A stretch of DNA of 64,000 bases, from positions 5,953,284-6,017,283 of the forward strand of contig OX393557.1 in NCBI GenBank assembly GCA_947650365.1, read 5' to 3'. Position 1 is the first letter of the stretch, and the number at the start of each line of letters is the position of its first letter. Position numbers and translations under genes: made by a program. The notes under the pieces are model-generated. The model ran no database searches and was not told where the DNA came from. It was given only the letters and a program-made list of their open reading frames with translations. The stretch is from Chamaelirium japonicum. Taxonomy: Eukaryota > Streptophyta > Magnoliopsida > Liliales > Melanthiaceae. This document shows, piece by piece, positions 36,601 through 49,094 of this stretch.

Positions 36601-39600
36601 TGATAAGGTTGACTATATTATAAAGGGATACATCTATTTGTCTGAGGGGTGACTTTAACACCCTATCTGTGTGACCAAAATATAAAGAGTGACATAGCTA
36701 GGATGGGTATCCCTATTATGGAATACTTATTTATGTAATAGATTACGAGGAGAGTACAATTGGGGCCCACTCTAATTGGCAAGGTCGACTACATTATAGG
36801 GAGTATATCTATATATCAAAAGAGTGACCTTAACACATGCATATGTATAGCTAAAATATAAAGAGTCACATACCTTGAAGGGGTTCTACTATTGTGGGAT
36901 CTTGATTCATATAGTATACTAGGAGATGAGTCCAAGTGGGGTCCATTCTAGTTGACAAGGTCGACTATATTATAGCGGGGTACGTTTATGTGCCAAAGAG
37001 GTGAATTTAACACACGTATCTATATGGCAACAAAATAAAGAGTCTCATAGCTAGGAGGACCCCCACTATTATGGGATCCTTATTAATGTAGTAAATTATA
37101 AGAATACTTTAAGTAGGACCCACTTTAGCTGACAAGGTCGACTACATTATAGTGAGGTATATCCATATATCAAAGGGGTGATTTTAACACCCGTATCCTG
37201 TGTGGCCAAAATATAAAGAGTTATATATTTAGGTGGTGTCCCACTATTATAAGATCATTTTTCATGTAGTTAATTATAAAAGAATTCTAAGTGGGGCCCA
37301 CTTTAGTTAACAAGGTCGACTACATTATAGGAGGGTACATCTATGTGTTTAAAGGGTATCCTTAACACCCACTTGTGTTTGGCTAAAATATAAATAGTCA
37401 CATAGCTAAGAAGGGTCCCATTATTATAAGATTCTTATTCATATAGTAGATTATGAGAGGAGTCCGAGTGGATCCCACTCTAGTTAACAAGGATGAATAA
37501 ATTAAAGAGTGGTGCATCTATGGATCATAGGAGTTGACTTTAACACCCGTATCGGTGTGGCCAAATTATAATGAGTCCTATAGCTATGAGGGGTCCCATT
37601 ATTATGGGATCCTTATTCATGTAGTAAATTACAAGAAGAGTTAAGTGGGGCCCACTCTAGTTGACAAAGTCGACTATATTATAGCGGGGTATATTTTTAT
37701 ATCAAAAAGGTGACTTTAGCTCCCGTATCTATGTGGCCGAAATATAAAGAGTCTCATAGTTAGGAGGCTCTCCAATATTATGGGATCCCTATTCATGTAG
37801 TAGATTACGAGAAGAGTCCAAGTAAGGGCCACTCTAGTTGACAAGGTCTAATACATTAAAGGAGGGTATATCTATGTATCAAAGGGGTGACTTTAACACC
37901 CGTATCATTATGGCCAAATATAAAGAGTCCCATAACAAGGTTGGGTCCTACTATTATAGGATCTTAATTTATTTAGTAGATTACGAGAGGAGTCAAAGTG
38001 GGGCCCACTCTAATTGATAATATCGACTAAATTTTAAAAGGGTACATCTGTATAACAAAGAGGTGACTTTAACACCCGTATGTATATGGCCATAATATAA
38101 AACATCTAATAGCTAGGAGCTACTATTTTTGTATAGTAGATTATGAGAAAAGTCCAAGTGGGGCCAACTCTAGTTGACAAGGTTAACTATATTATAGGGG
38201 GGTATATTTACGTGTCAAAGGGGTAACTTTAATACGCTTATCTATGAGGTCAAAACATAAATAGTCACATAACAAAGAGGCCTCCCACTATTATGGGATC
38301 CTTATTCATGTGGTAGATTATGAGAGGAGTCCAAGTGGGTCCCACTCTAGTTAATAAGGTCGACTCATTATAAAGGGGTAGATTGAATGTTAAAAAAAAA
38401 GTACAACTATGTGTCAAAGGGGTGACATTAACACCCGTATTTTGTTGCCAAACTATAAAGTGTCTCATACTAGGAGGGGTTATGCTATTGTGGGATCCTT
38501 ATTCATGAAGCAGATTACGAGAAGAGTCCAAGTGGGCCTACTTCAGTTGACAAGGACGACTATATTATAGGGGGTACATCTATGTTCCAAAGGGGTAACT
38601 TTAACACCCGCATCTGTGTTGCCAAGATAAAGAGTCAAGTAGCTAGGAGGGATCTCACTATTATGTCATCCTTATTCATGTAATAGATTACTAATGGAGT
38701 CCAAGTAAGGTCCACTCTAGTTGACAATGTCGAATACATTATAGGGGGTATATCTATATATCGAAGGGTTTAGCACTCACATATGTAGATCTAAAATATA
38801 AAGAGTCTCATATCTTGGAGAAATTTAGCTATTATGGGATCCTTATTCATGTAGAAATTTTAAGGAGAGTCAAAGTGGGATCCACTATAGTTGACAAGGT
38901 CGATACATTATAGAGGGTACATCTATATGTCAAATTGGTGGCTTTAACACCCACTACTGTGTGGACAAAAAATAAAGAGTCCCATAGCTAGGAGTGGTCC
39001 CACTATTGTGGGATCTTTACTCATATAGTAGATTTTGAGAGGAGTCCATATAGGGATAACTCTAATTTACAAAGTCGACTACATTATATAGGATATATTT
39101 ATATGTCAAAGGGCGACTTTAACACCCGCGTCTGTGTGGCTAAAATATAAAGAGTCCCATAGCTATGAGGGGTCTTACAATTGTATAATCTTTTTACATG
39201 TAGTAAATTTCGATAAGAGTCCAAGTGGGGCCTATTCCAGTTGAAAATATCGACTATATTATTGGGGGCACTTTTATGTGTCAAAGGGGTGATGTTAACA
39301 ATCGCATCTGTGTCTTCAAAATAGAAAGAGTCCTATAGCTAGGAATGATTCCACTATTATGGGATCCTTATTCATGTAGAAATTATGATATGAATCTAAG
39401 TGGGTCCACTCTAGTTAACAAGGTCGACTATATTATAGAGGGTACATATATGTGTCAAAGCAGTTACTTTAACACACGTACCTGTATGGAAAAAATATAA
39501 AGAGTTCTATAGTTAGAAGGTGTCCCACTGTTGTGGGATCCTTATTTATGTAGTATATTAGGAGAAAAGTTCAAATAAGGACTACTTTAGTTGACAAGGT

Positions 39601-39670
39601 CAACTATATTAAAAAGGGGTATATCTATGTGTTAAAGGGGTGACTTTAACACCCACATCTGTATGGCCAA
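27653..39670. repeat. ~176-bp satellite array, block B
   Basis: About 68 monomers of the same family as block A, in the same orientation, resuming at GTGCCATAGCTA after the Gypsy LTR and ending in mid-monomer at TATGGCCAA before an insert. Monomers diverge from each other by roughly 20-30 percent by eye. No gene is visible. Protein-like signals here are 60-97-codon chance ORFs. Confidence 0.93.
31188..37560. repeat. Large duplicated satellite segment, copy 2
   Basis: Colinear with 1-6580 at the level of individual variant monomers. Examples are ATTAAGGGTGTCATTGC at about 31285 against 191, GTCGCACTATTATGGGATCC at about 32458 against 1352, the A-rich monomer at about 33690 against 2680, and GATCATAGGAGTTGACT at about 37526 against 6540. 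Differences are near 10 percent. Satellite continues on both sides, so this copy shows where the duplicated order extends beyond copy 1. Confidence 0.85.
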
Positions 39671-40604
39671 CATGTACGTAGATATTTTACCAACATGCAT
39701 ATGGCATGTGCCATCTTAGTTTAGCACGGTTCATCTTTTTAGGGCACGGACTGTCTTCTTAGATATGATATATCTCTTGCGAGATGGTAAAGAGTATTAA
39801 AGGAACAGAGCAAAATAAAGATAAGTTCTATCCGACTTCAACGATATAGATTTTATAATGGAATCATATAAAATGAGAAGACGAACAACGAATTATAAAT
39901 TATGATATCTTTGTCAAACTAATCTCCAATTGGAATTACAAAAATCCTACAAGTGTCTAAAAAGAACTAGAACAAAGCTAGGGTTTCATCAGAGCCCTAG
40001 AAGAGGTTTAGCTGCCTATGGTAGAGGTAACAACGAAGGTGTTAATAAAGGATAATCAATGATGCATGTCATCTCCTTTTCTTCTTCTTATTCTTCTTCT
40101 CTCAATCTCATTCTTGGTGATGTGGTTTCCCAAACAAAAAATTGGATACATTTCTTCAAGAGAAATGCGGATATATAGGCTTCCAAACGCATATGAGTTA
40201 CAGTTGTCCTACGGTAAACCTTGACCGTTCGATCTAGGGTATCAGGAGACTCAGATGGTCGTGTCCGATCAATCATGCTTTACGGCCGATCAATCGAATA
40301 TGGTAAATTTCTATTTGCGAAGAAGGTCGCGCCCGATCGATCGGTCTTTACGGCCAATCGATCGGTAGCGATAATTTCTCTGTCTGCAGGGGAGGTCATA
40401 TGAGGGTTGCCCTTGGAGTTGTCCTTTCTTATGGCTGCCCTTAGCTATTTTTCTCACTAGGTTGCATTTGATGTGCTCTTTTCTCGGTTGTGACTCTTTT
40501 CTTGCAAATCTCAGAAACACAAGTAATTAGAGTATTTTAAGGCATAAATATTATGATTCGGTATATACTTAATGGCAGAGATATAATGTGTTTATACGTC
40601 GACC
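39671..40604. mobile_element. Unclassified 934-bp insertion in the satellite
   Basis: Satellite stops in mid-monomer at 39670 and resumes at AGGGTCCCACTATTAT (40605), about 30 bases later in the monomer phase. The insert is non-satellite and AT-rich on the left. It carries GATCGATCGGTC-type palindromes near 40335-40370 and a TATATAGG box near 40171. I see no convincing terminal repeats, TSD or protein domain. It could be an old solo LTR or other non-autonomous element. Confidence 0.55.
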
Positions 40605-43600
40605 AGGGTCCCACTATTATAGAATCCTTATTTATGAAGTAGATTACAAGAGGAGTCCAAGTAGGCCCACTCCAGTTGACAAGGTCGACTATTTTATAAG
40701 GGGGTATATCTATGTGTCAAAGGGGTGACTCTAACACCCGTATTTGTGTTGCCAAAATATAAAGACTCTCATAGCTAGGTTAGGGCCTACTAATATAGGA
40801 ACCTATTTCATATAGTAGATTACAAGAGGAGTCCAAGTGAGTCATATTCCCGTTGACAAGGTGGACTCATTATAGATGGGTACATCAGATATTTAAAAAA
40901 AAGGTACATCTATGTGTCAAAGGGGTGGCTATAACACCTGTATCTTTGTGGCCAAAATACAAAAAGTCTTATAGCTAGGAGGGGTCCCGCTATTGTGGGA
41001 TCCTTATTCATATAGTTGATTACGAGAGGAGTCCAAATGGGGGCCACTCTAGTTGACAAGGTTGACTATATTATAGAGGGGTACATCCCTGTTGAAAGAT
41101 AATGAATTTAATAGCCATATCTATGTGGCCAAAATATAAAGTGTCTCATAACTAGGAGGGGTTATACTATTATAGGGTCATCATTTATATAGTAGATTAG
41201 GAGAAGACTCCAAATGGGGTCTATTCTAGTTGACAAGGTCGACTATATTATAGTGGGGTATCTATATGTCAAAGGGGTAACTTTAACACCCATATCTGTA
41301 TGACCAAAATATAAAGAGTCCAATAGCTAGAAGGGGTCCCATAATTGTTGGATCCTTATTTATATAGTAGACTACGAGAGGAGCCATAGTGAGCCCACTC
41401 TAGTTTATAAGGTCGAGTAAATTATAAGGGGTACATCTATGTGTCAAAGGGGTGACTTTAACTCCTGCATCTATGTGGTGAAAATATAAAGAGTCTCATT
41501 GCAAGGAGGGGTCCCACTATTATGAGATTCTTTTTCATGTACCTGATTACGAAAGAAGTCCAAATGAAGCCTACTTATGTTGACAAGATCGACTTCATTA
41601 TAGGGGGTACATCTATGTGTCAAAGGGAAGACTTTAATACCCGTATTTGTGTGGACAAAATATAAAGAGTACCATAGCTAGGAGGGGTACCACTATTATA
41701 GAATCCTTATTAATGTTATAGATTACGAGATAAGTCTAAGTGGGGCTCACTCTAATTGACAATGGCGACTATATTATAGAGGGAACATCTATTTATGAAA
41801 GGGGTGACTTTAACACCCTTATTTTATATGACCAAAATATAAAGACTCTGATAACTAGGAGAGGTGCTACTATTGTGGGATCCTTATTTATATAGTAGAT
41901 TACGAAAGGAGTACAAGTAGGGCCAACTAAAGTTAACAATAACGACTATATTATAGAGGGGTATAACTATTTTTCAAACAAAAAACTTTAACACCCGCAT
42001 CTATATGGACAAAATATAAAGAGTCTCATTGGTAGTAGGGGTTCCACTATATGGGATCCTCATTCATATAATAGATTACGAGATAAGTCAAAATATGACC
42101 TACTCAAGTTGACAAGGCCGACTAAATTATAGCGAGTACATCTATGTGCCAAAGAGTTGACTTTAACATCTGAATATATATTGCTAAAATATAAAGAGTC
42201 TCATAGCTAGGAGGGATTCCACTATTATGTGATCCTTATTCATATAGCAGATTACGAGAGGAGTCCAAGTAGGGCCCACTCAAGTTTATAAGGTCGACTG
42301 TATTATTGGGGGTACATCTATATATCTAAATGGTAAGTTTAATACCCGTATTTATATAGCTAAAATATAAAGAGTCCCATAACTAGAAGGGATCCAACTA
42401 TTATGGGATCCTTATTCATATAGTAGATTACGAGAATAGTCCATGTAAGGCCGAAACAAGTTGACTAGGTTATGTATATTATAGTTGGGTGCATCTATGT
42501 GTCAAAATGGTGACTTTAACACCCATGTCTATCTAGCCAAAATATAAAGAGAATCATAGTTAGTTGGGGTTCTACTATAGTGAGATCCTTATCCATATAG
42601 TAGATTATGAGAGGAGTCCAAGTGGGGCCCACTCTATTTGATAAGGTCGACTATATTATGGGAGGTATATTTATATGTCAAAATGGTGACCTTGTCACTA
42701 CATATGTGTGGCTAAAATATAAAGAGTCTCATAGCTAGGAGGGGTTCCACTATTGTAGGAACCTTATTCATATAGTAAATTATGAGAAGAGTCTAAGTGG
42801 GGCCTACTCAAGTTGTCAATGTCGACTATATTATAGGGGGTACATCTATGTATCAAAGGGATAACTTTAACACTTGTGTCTGGGTGGTCAAAATATTAAA
42901 AATACCATAACTAAGAGGGGTCTTACTATTATGGGATTCTTATTCATGTAATATATTATGAGAAGTGTCCAAGTTGGGCCCACTACAGTTGATAAGATCG
43001 ACTATATTAAAAAAAGGTATATCTATATGTCAAAGGGGTGACGTTAACATCATCATATCTGTGTCCAAAATATAAAGAGTCCAATAGCAAGAAGGGGTCC
43101 CGCTATTATGGGATTATGTTGTTAATTACGAGAGAAGTCCAAGTGAGGCCCACTCCAATAGAAAATGTCGCATTTATTAAAAGGGTAACATCAAAGTGTC
43201 AAAGGAGTGACTTTAATATCCGTATTTATATGGCTAAAATATAGACTCTCATAGCTAGGAGGGTTCCTAATAATATGAGATTCTTACTCATATAGTAGAT
43301 TACGAGAGTAGTTCGAGTGAGTCCCACTCCAGTTGATAAAGTTGACTCGTTATAGAGGGGTACATCGAATATTTAAAAAAAAGAAAAAAAAAAAAGAGGG
43401 GCACATCTATGTGTCAAAGGGATGACTTTCATACCTACTTCTGTGTGGCTAAAATATAAAGAATATCATAGCTAAGAGGGGTCTCGATATTATGGGATCT
43501 TTATTCATATAGGGCATACATCTATATATCAAAGGGGTGACTTTAACATCCGCATCTATTTGGCTAAAATATAAAGAGTTATATAGCTAGAAAGGGTCAA

Positions 43601-44578
43601 ATAATTATGGGATCCTTATTCATATAGTAGAATATAAGAGGTGTCTAAATGGGGCCCACTCCAGTTGACAAGGTCGACTACATTATAAGGGGATTTCATC
43701 TATAAGATAAAGGGGTGATGTTAACACCTATATTTGTGTCACCAAAATATAAAATGTCCCATGGCTAGGAGGGGTTCCACAATTATGGGATCCTTATTCA
43801 TGTAAAAATTATGAAAGAAGTCCAAGTAAGGTCCACTCTAGTTGACAAGGTTGACTACATTATAAAGGGTACATCTATATGTCAAATAGGTGAATTTAAC
43901 ACCCACTTTTATATGGCAAAAATATAGTCCCATAGCTAAGAGGGGTCCCACTATTATAGGATCGTTATTTATGTAATAGATTTTAAGAAAAGTCTATGTG
44001 GGATCCACTCCAGTTTACAAGGTTGACTATAATATAGTAGGGTATATCTATGAGTCAAGGGGAAAACTTTAACACCCGTATTTGTGTGGCCAAAATTTAA
44101 TGAGACTCATAGCTTGTAGGGGTCCCACTATTATGGGATCCTTATTGATGGAGTAGATTATGAGAAAAGTCCAAGTGGGGCCCACTTAAGTTGACAAGGT
44201 CGACTTCATTATAGAGGGTACATCAATGTGTCAAAGAGGTGACTTTAACACCCATATCTGTGTGGCCAAAATATAAAGAGTCATATAGCTAGAAAGGATC
44301 GATCCCACTAGTGTGGAAATCTTATTCATGTTATAGATTATGAGAGAAGTCCAGGTGGGGCCCACTCAAGTTGACACGGTCGACTATATTATAGGAAGGT
44401 ATATTTATTTGTCAAATAGGTGAATTTAACACCCACATCTATGTGGCCAAAATATAAAGACTTCCATAACTAGGATGTGTCCCACTATTTATAGGATTCT
44501 TACTTACATAGTAGATTACGAGATGAGTCCAAGTGGGGTCTTCTTCACTTGTTAAAGTCGATTATATTATAGAGGGGT
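40605..44578. repeat. ~176-bp satellite array, block C
   Basis: About 22 monomers of the same family and orientation, ending at AGAGGGGT (44571-44578), which is the left TSD of a hAT-like element. It contains A-rich variant monomers near 40870 and 43350, and a shortened monomer near 43500. Confidence 0.93.
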
Positions 44579-46821
44579 TAGGGCTAGCAATTCTGAACCC
44601 GACATGGTAGACCCAACATGAAGTTAGCGGGTTTGATTTAAACAGGGTCGGGTTGTAAACGGATCGATATAGTAGACCCGTTTAATAAACGGGTCAGGTC
44701 CGGGTTTAGGGTCTAGACATGGTAGACCTGGGAAGACCCGTTTAAAATTCAACGAGTCATGTCAGGTCGGCTCTTCCCGTAATTCGATACTATAGTATAT
44801 AGTACCAACGGGTCTTATCGGGTCAGGTCGGGTCGAGTCGGATCGAGTCAACTAAATAGAACCGTGTGGTAAACAGGTCTAACGTGTCATGCCCCGGTTT
44901 TCAACACAAAGGAAAACTATCCAAGTCGGGGGTGAGATAGGTAAAAATTATGGGTTTGGATTGATTTGGTTGTTCATTCAGGATAAAATACCACTATTTT
45001 TCTTCGTATAAAACTTTTAATGGTGAGAACTACACTGCCAAGAAGGTAGCCTTGAGGAGAGGCCTACTATATTCCAATTGGTATCGAGCAACAGAGATTA
45101 CCTCAACTAACAAAACTAACCAACAATGCCAACCAAAAAGGAAAATCCAAACAGGTCAATACTAATTCTCGATTATATAAAATATTAAAGAAAAGAAAAA
45201 CTACTAACGAGATATCTGACAACTGCTATTCCAAGACCACGCTTGCTTCTAACCAATAGCTACTGCTGACCTAAAATTGGATCTGCCCGTGGGAATGGGC
45301 AGCCCCCATGAGAATGGAAGATTAGTCATGTGAAAAACGATTAGTAAGGCTACTAATACTAAGCTACTACTCTAACATCTTATCTAATACACCCATAATT
45401 TCAATATAAATAAATAAGCTCTATCTATAAATTGCACATTTATGGAATCTTAAGTTCTGCAGAAAAAGGTGTACATGTAAATAATTTAGTTCTTTGTGAA
45501 CCGTCGGTTTTCTAATAATTAATTCCGACAACAGAGACCTATTGAACACAAGTTACCTTGGATCCTCCAATAGAAAATTTTACCTAAATGGCCAAGAGTG
45601 GTTTCACGTCTCTTACATAGGAGCTCTACCACCCAGCTTACTTTTTCGAGGTCATACCCTAGGAGTGGACTACTAGGCCAAGGCTCTCAAGTCTTTGGCT
45701 TTACCGTCTGCCCAACCCAGTGACACTATCTACTTTATTCAGCTTGTGCACGAGTAGTAGTTCACCTTCCACTCATGCACACAGGTCTCCCTATACACTT
45801 CCTTCTAGGAAGCAACAATGGCATATCTCAGTCAAATGATAGTTCAATACTATCTACCATGCCTCAACTACCGAGACAGCCGGTATCGTCTTTCATTAGC
45901 AATTTAACCAAGTTCACATATAAGTTAGCATATCTCAAGCATAATCCATAAGAGATTGTTATATCTATATTCATAGAATGTCATGATCTCAATGTGCTGT
46001 TACCATGATATCAAATATCTAATAGTTCAAGTTTAAAGTGGCTAGACGATAGCCATCCTCACATGTAATGATGTGCCTACTCCCTATATGCGATTTAACA
46101 CATGCATTAGACACATCATTCCCCATGCAAGTTTCAGAATATTACAAAGCTATAATAAATAGTTTACTATTGTAAATGATATAGTAAAAGTAACTTATTT
46201 TAACTAGAATATCAAGCTCCTGTATCAGGTGTACTAGTGTCCACGCCTTGGTATCCAAGTGCATGACCACCACTAGGAAGCTCCAATGCTAAAAACAAAT
46301 CAAATAAAAAGCATCACTAGCCTGATAAATAAACGATAGTGGGTCGGTTGGTTTGGATCGCTCAAGCGTGATTAATAGAATGAAGGTTCGTAGGGCGTCA
46401 AACAAATGCGATGTAGTGGCTAGACCTACCCTCGACATGGACAAGTATGTATATGGGTTTCAAGCTAACCCACTAGGTTTTTCCATTCTAAAGGATTATA
46501 AAAATAAGGTCTATGGAGGAAATCCTAGTCACCCTTGGTAGGGGACCAATGCCGGGTCGGTAACACAGGGACCCATGAACCATAAGATCCCAAATCAAAT
46601 TCTATAAGATATATATGGACTCAGGGTCAACCGAATAGACCCATGTGGTAAACAGGTCTAACTGGTCTTATTGTATCTACCCATTTATAAACGGGCCGGG
46701 TATGCGTTTAGGGTCAAAACATGATTAGTTAAACAGGTCGGGTCCAGGTCATGGGGTTTTGGACACGACCCGAAACTAGACACGATACGAACCCGACCCG
46801 ACATGACCCATTGCCACCCTA
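44579..46821. mobile_element. hAT-like non-autonomous DNA transposon (2243 bp)
   Basis: Ends are TAGGGCTAGCAAT at the left and ATTGCCACCCTA at the right, imperfect terminal inverted repeats of the TAGGG(T)GGCAAT type common in plant hAT elements. The flanks AGAGGGGT (44571-44578) and AAAGAGGT (46822-46829) are an 8-bp TSD with two mismatches. Excising the element with one TSD restores a normal satellite monomer. Subterminal regions are crowded with GGGTCGGGTC/GACCCGACCC motifs in opposite orientations. No transposase is visible. The centre (44885-46640) may hold a further insertion. Confidence 0.78.
44865..46662. repeat. 19-bp direct repeats inside the hAT-like element
   Basis: TGTGGTAAACAGGTCTAAC occurs at 44865-44883 and at 46644-46662, with the preceding AATAGA-CC bases also shared. 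Directly after the first copy and one base, TGTCATGCCCCGG begins at 44885, a typical start of a plant LTR. The 1.7-kb stretch between is AT-rich and looks unrelated to the GGGTCGGGTC ends. A nested LTR-type insertion or an internal duplication would both fit. I found no matching CA end with a TSD. Confidence 0.5.
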
Positions 46822-46875
46822 AAAGAGGTACATCTATGTGTCAAATGGTGACTTTAACACCCATATCTGTGTGAC
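46822..46875. repeat. Terminal stub of the satellite array
   Basis: A partial monomer (AGAGGTACATCTATGTGTC, then GTGACTTTAACACCC and ATCTGTGTGAC) follows the hAT-like element and ends abruptly at 46875. This is the right edge of the array as far as the window shows. Confidence 0.85.
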
Positions 46876-47275
46876 TCATGAACGCTGCCATTACCGTTAT
46901 ACTTCATGATCTAAAGCATATTGGTATAAAGAAGGGACTTCTTAGTGCCCATGAACTGACTCTTCAGTAATGTCATCAACTCTGCTGCAGTCTCAGTCTT
47001 GGCAATATCACCCCGAAGCTCCTCACTAATGGTGGTCCTGATCATTATCATAAAAAAAAATGGTTCATTTTCTCCTACTTAGTAAAGTGGGTCTTTTGGG
47101 CCTAGGTATAAGCATTTGTAAGCTTTGCCGGCTTTGGCTCCATAAGTACAAAGTCATAATCCAAACACCCAAGTAAGATCTTAATATTCATCTTCCAATA
47201 TGAATAATTAGAGCCATTCAGCGGCACAATCCTAGTTAGGTTCTTCGAAATAGCCAACGAATCCATCTCTAAAAG
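46876..47275 (-). pseudogene. Ty1/Copia gag fragment (fossil)
   Basis: On the minus strand, from about 47266 downwards, the sequence reads MDSLAISKNL and then PLNGSNYSYWKMNIKILLG, the N-terminal signature of plant Copia gag. FMGTKKSLL-type wording follows farther on. It abuts the satellite stub. It is a fragment, broken, without LTRs. Confidence 0.75.
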
Positions 47276-48180
47276 GAGGATTACAAATTAGTGATAGTTC
47301 AATACTATTCACATATATGTTGACATGAAGTAGGGGTTATAATTCAAAATCAACCGAAAATGACTTTATGTGCAAAGTTCTATTCTGGGACAACTCCCTC
47401 ACACCATCAAGACTTAGCTTTGGCTAGATCCCTTGATGTGCTTCAATTTTCCAAATCACGTATACAAACATGCACAGACCTACTTAGCTGTAATTGGATT
47501 GAGTTAGACACTATTCAACACCTTTGGGCAGAAGGGTTATCATATATTCTCTAATCACATGCTACTATTCTACTCATTCTACTACACTTAGTAGTCTGAA
47601 ACACCTTTGGGCAGAATCAAACCCTAGTACAATAGGATGCCTAGCGACCCTAGTAGAAGCCCTCCAATCCGACTATTCTCCATGAGCAGCCTACCTTTGG
47701 GCAAATCCAACTAATTTCGAAAGTGAATCTCAGACGGTCACTTGATCTACCTAAACCCCATGAAAGACCTAATACATGTTCTAATGCCAATATCTACCCC
47801 ACAGGGTTCAATGGCAGTCATCAGCTATCAACTGCATATTATGTGTGTGTGCTTACTAACAAAGAAGCAATCATATTTAACATCACTAAGGCACATAAAA
47901 TTGCATCATGATTGTTTTGCACATGTAAATACAACAATGATTAAAAATTGGCACGAGATCACATGTTAAAAGATTAAAATATTGCTACATCCAACATTAT
48001 ACACAATATGTTGTGAAATAGTCAGAATCAATGCAACTAAATCGAACCGTACTGATGCGTCCAGAACGGCCCGAATACTCAAGATCTATATATGGATCGC
48101 CCAGATCGGGTCCTGTTCGGGCCCATGCAGTATCACAAAAAATAAAATGAACGATCCAGATTAACCTAAGCATTAGATAA
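47276..48180. other. Intergenic, no gene seen
   Basis: No domain, long ORF or terminal repeat is visible. A short motif, ACCTTTGGGCA, recurs near 47521, 47602 and 47694, so the stretch may derive from an old repeat. Confidence 0.5.
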
Positions 48181-49060
48181 TAGTAAAGCATTGGGTTCAG
48201 ATCTGACTGAAACTAGGCCTGGGCTAGGCCTGCCTAAGCCTTGGCTCAGGTATGCCTGAATTTGGGTTCAGTCTGGGTTAGCCTGGGACTTGGGCCTAAG
48301 GCCGCGTCAGTGGTTCAGGTCGGATATAGTCACAAAGGTGACTGATAGGCCTATCAAAGGGCAGCGTTGGGGTCAAATCGGGCCCGACCCTTTGTTTTAG
48401 GAGGTAGGCCCTAGCCCTTCAAGGCTAGAAAATGATAAACCCTAGCTCGACCCTTCAAGGGCCAGGGTTGGGCTAGGGCCAAGTTGATATCAATAAGATA
48501 AGGATTATCGACATATCTATTTATTCAGTTAGGTCATTAAGAAATGATTAAATCTTTTTTTTTTCTCCATAAACTACTCTTATGCCAGTGCCTTTAGGCT
48601 TTTGGCATTTATTTAAAACCTCACTCGTTTATTCGTGCTTGAGACTGATAATACTATTTTAAAAATATTACAAGTCTTATGATTGTTATATAATACTTCT
48701 AATACTAATATATCCAAATTTGATAACTCCAATTCCTCTTGGGTTACAGTGAGTGACCGATTAATTACTGATTAGTCCCACTTAGTCATTGATTTATCCC
48801 CTTAATAAATTATATATTATATTATTTATGTATATGGAGGGTAAGGCCGGGTCATTGGTTTCCCTGGACCAGCCCTCATCTTGGAGGGCTTATGAAAACT
48901 GGGCCCATCCTGGCCCTCAGGCCCTTGGCGGGAAGGACTTTAGAGGCCCGGGCCGGACATGGTACCCTCTCCAAAGGGCCAGATTGATAGGCCTAGTGAC
49001 TGATGGGTCTAGAATTATGGTTAGGGTCGGGTCCAGTTCTCAGTCGGGTTTTATTTGAAT
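48180..49060. mobile_element. Possible GC-rich non-autonomous DNA element
   Basis: Two GC-rich flanks full of GGGCCC, AGGCCTGGGC, GGTCGGG and TTCAAGGGC motifs (48190-48490 and 48835-49045) enclose an AT-rich centre. GATAGGCCTATCAAAGGGC near 48346 and GGGCCAGATTGATAGGCCTA near 48977 share a core. This resembles the subterminal structure of the hAT-like element at 44579, but I could not define terminal repeats or a TSD. Confidence 0.35.
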
Positions 49061-49094
49061 AAAGGATAAACATGACGAATTATATGCAGTTGGG

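Noticed and set aside
31188-37560. Assembly duplication as the cause of the repeated satellite block
   Set aside because: The copies differ at about a tenth of positions and by several indels, too much for a duplicated contig.
1-44578. CRISPR-like regular repeats
   Set aside because: The repeats are contiguous 176-bp satellite monomers without unique spacers, in eukaryotic DNA.
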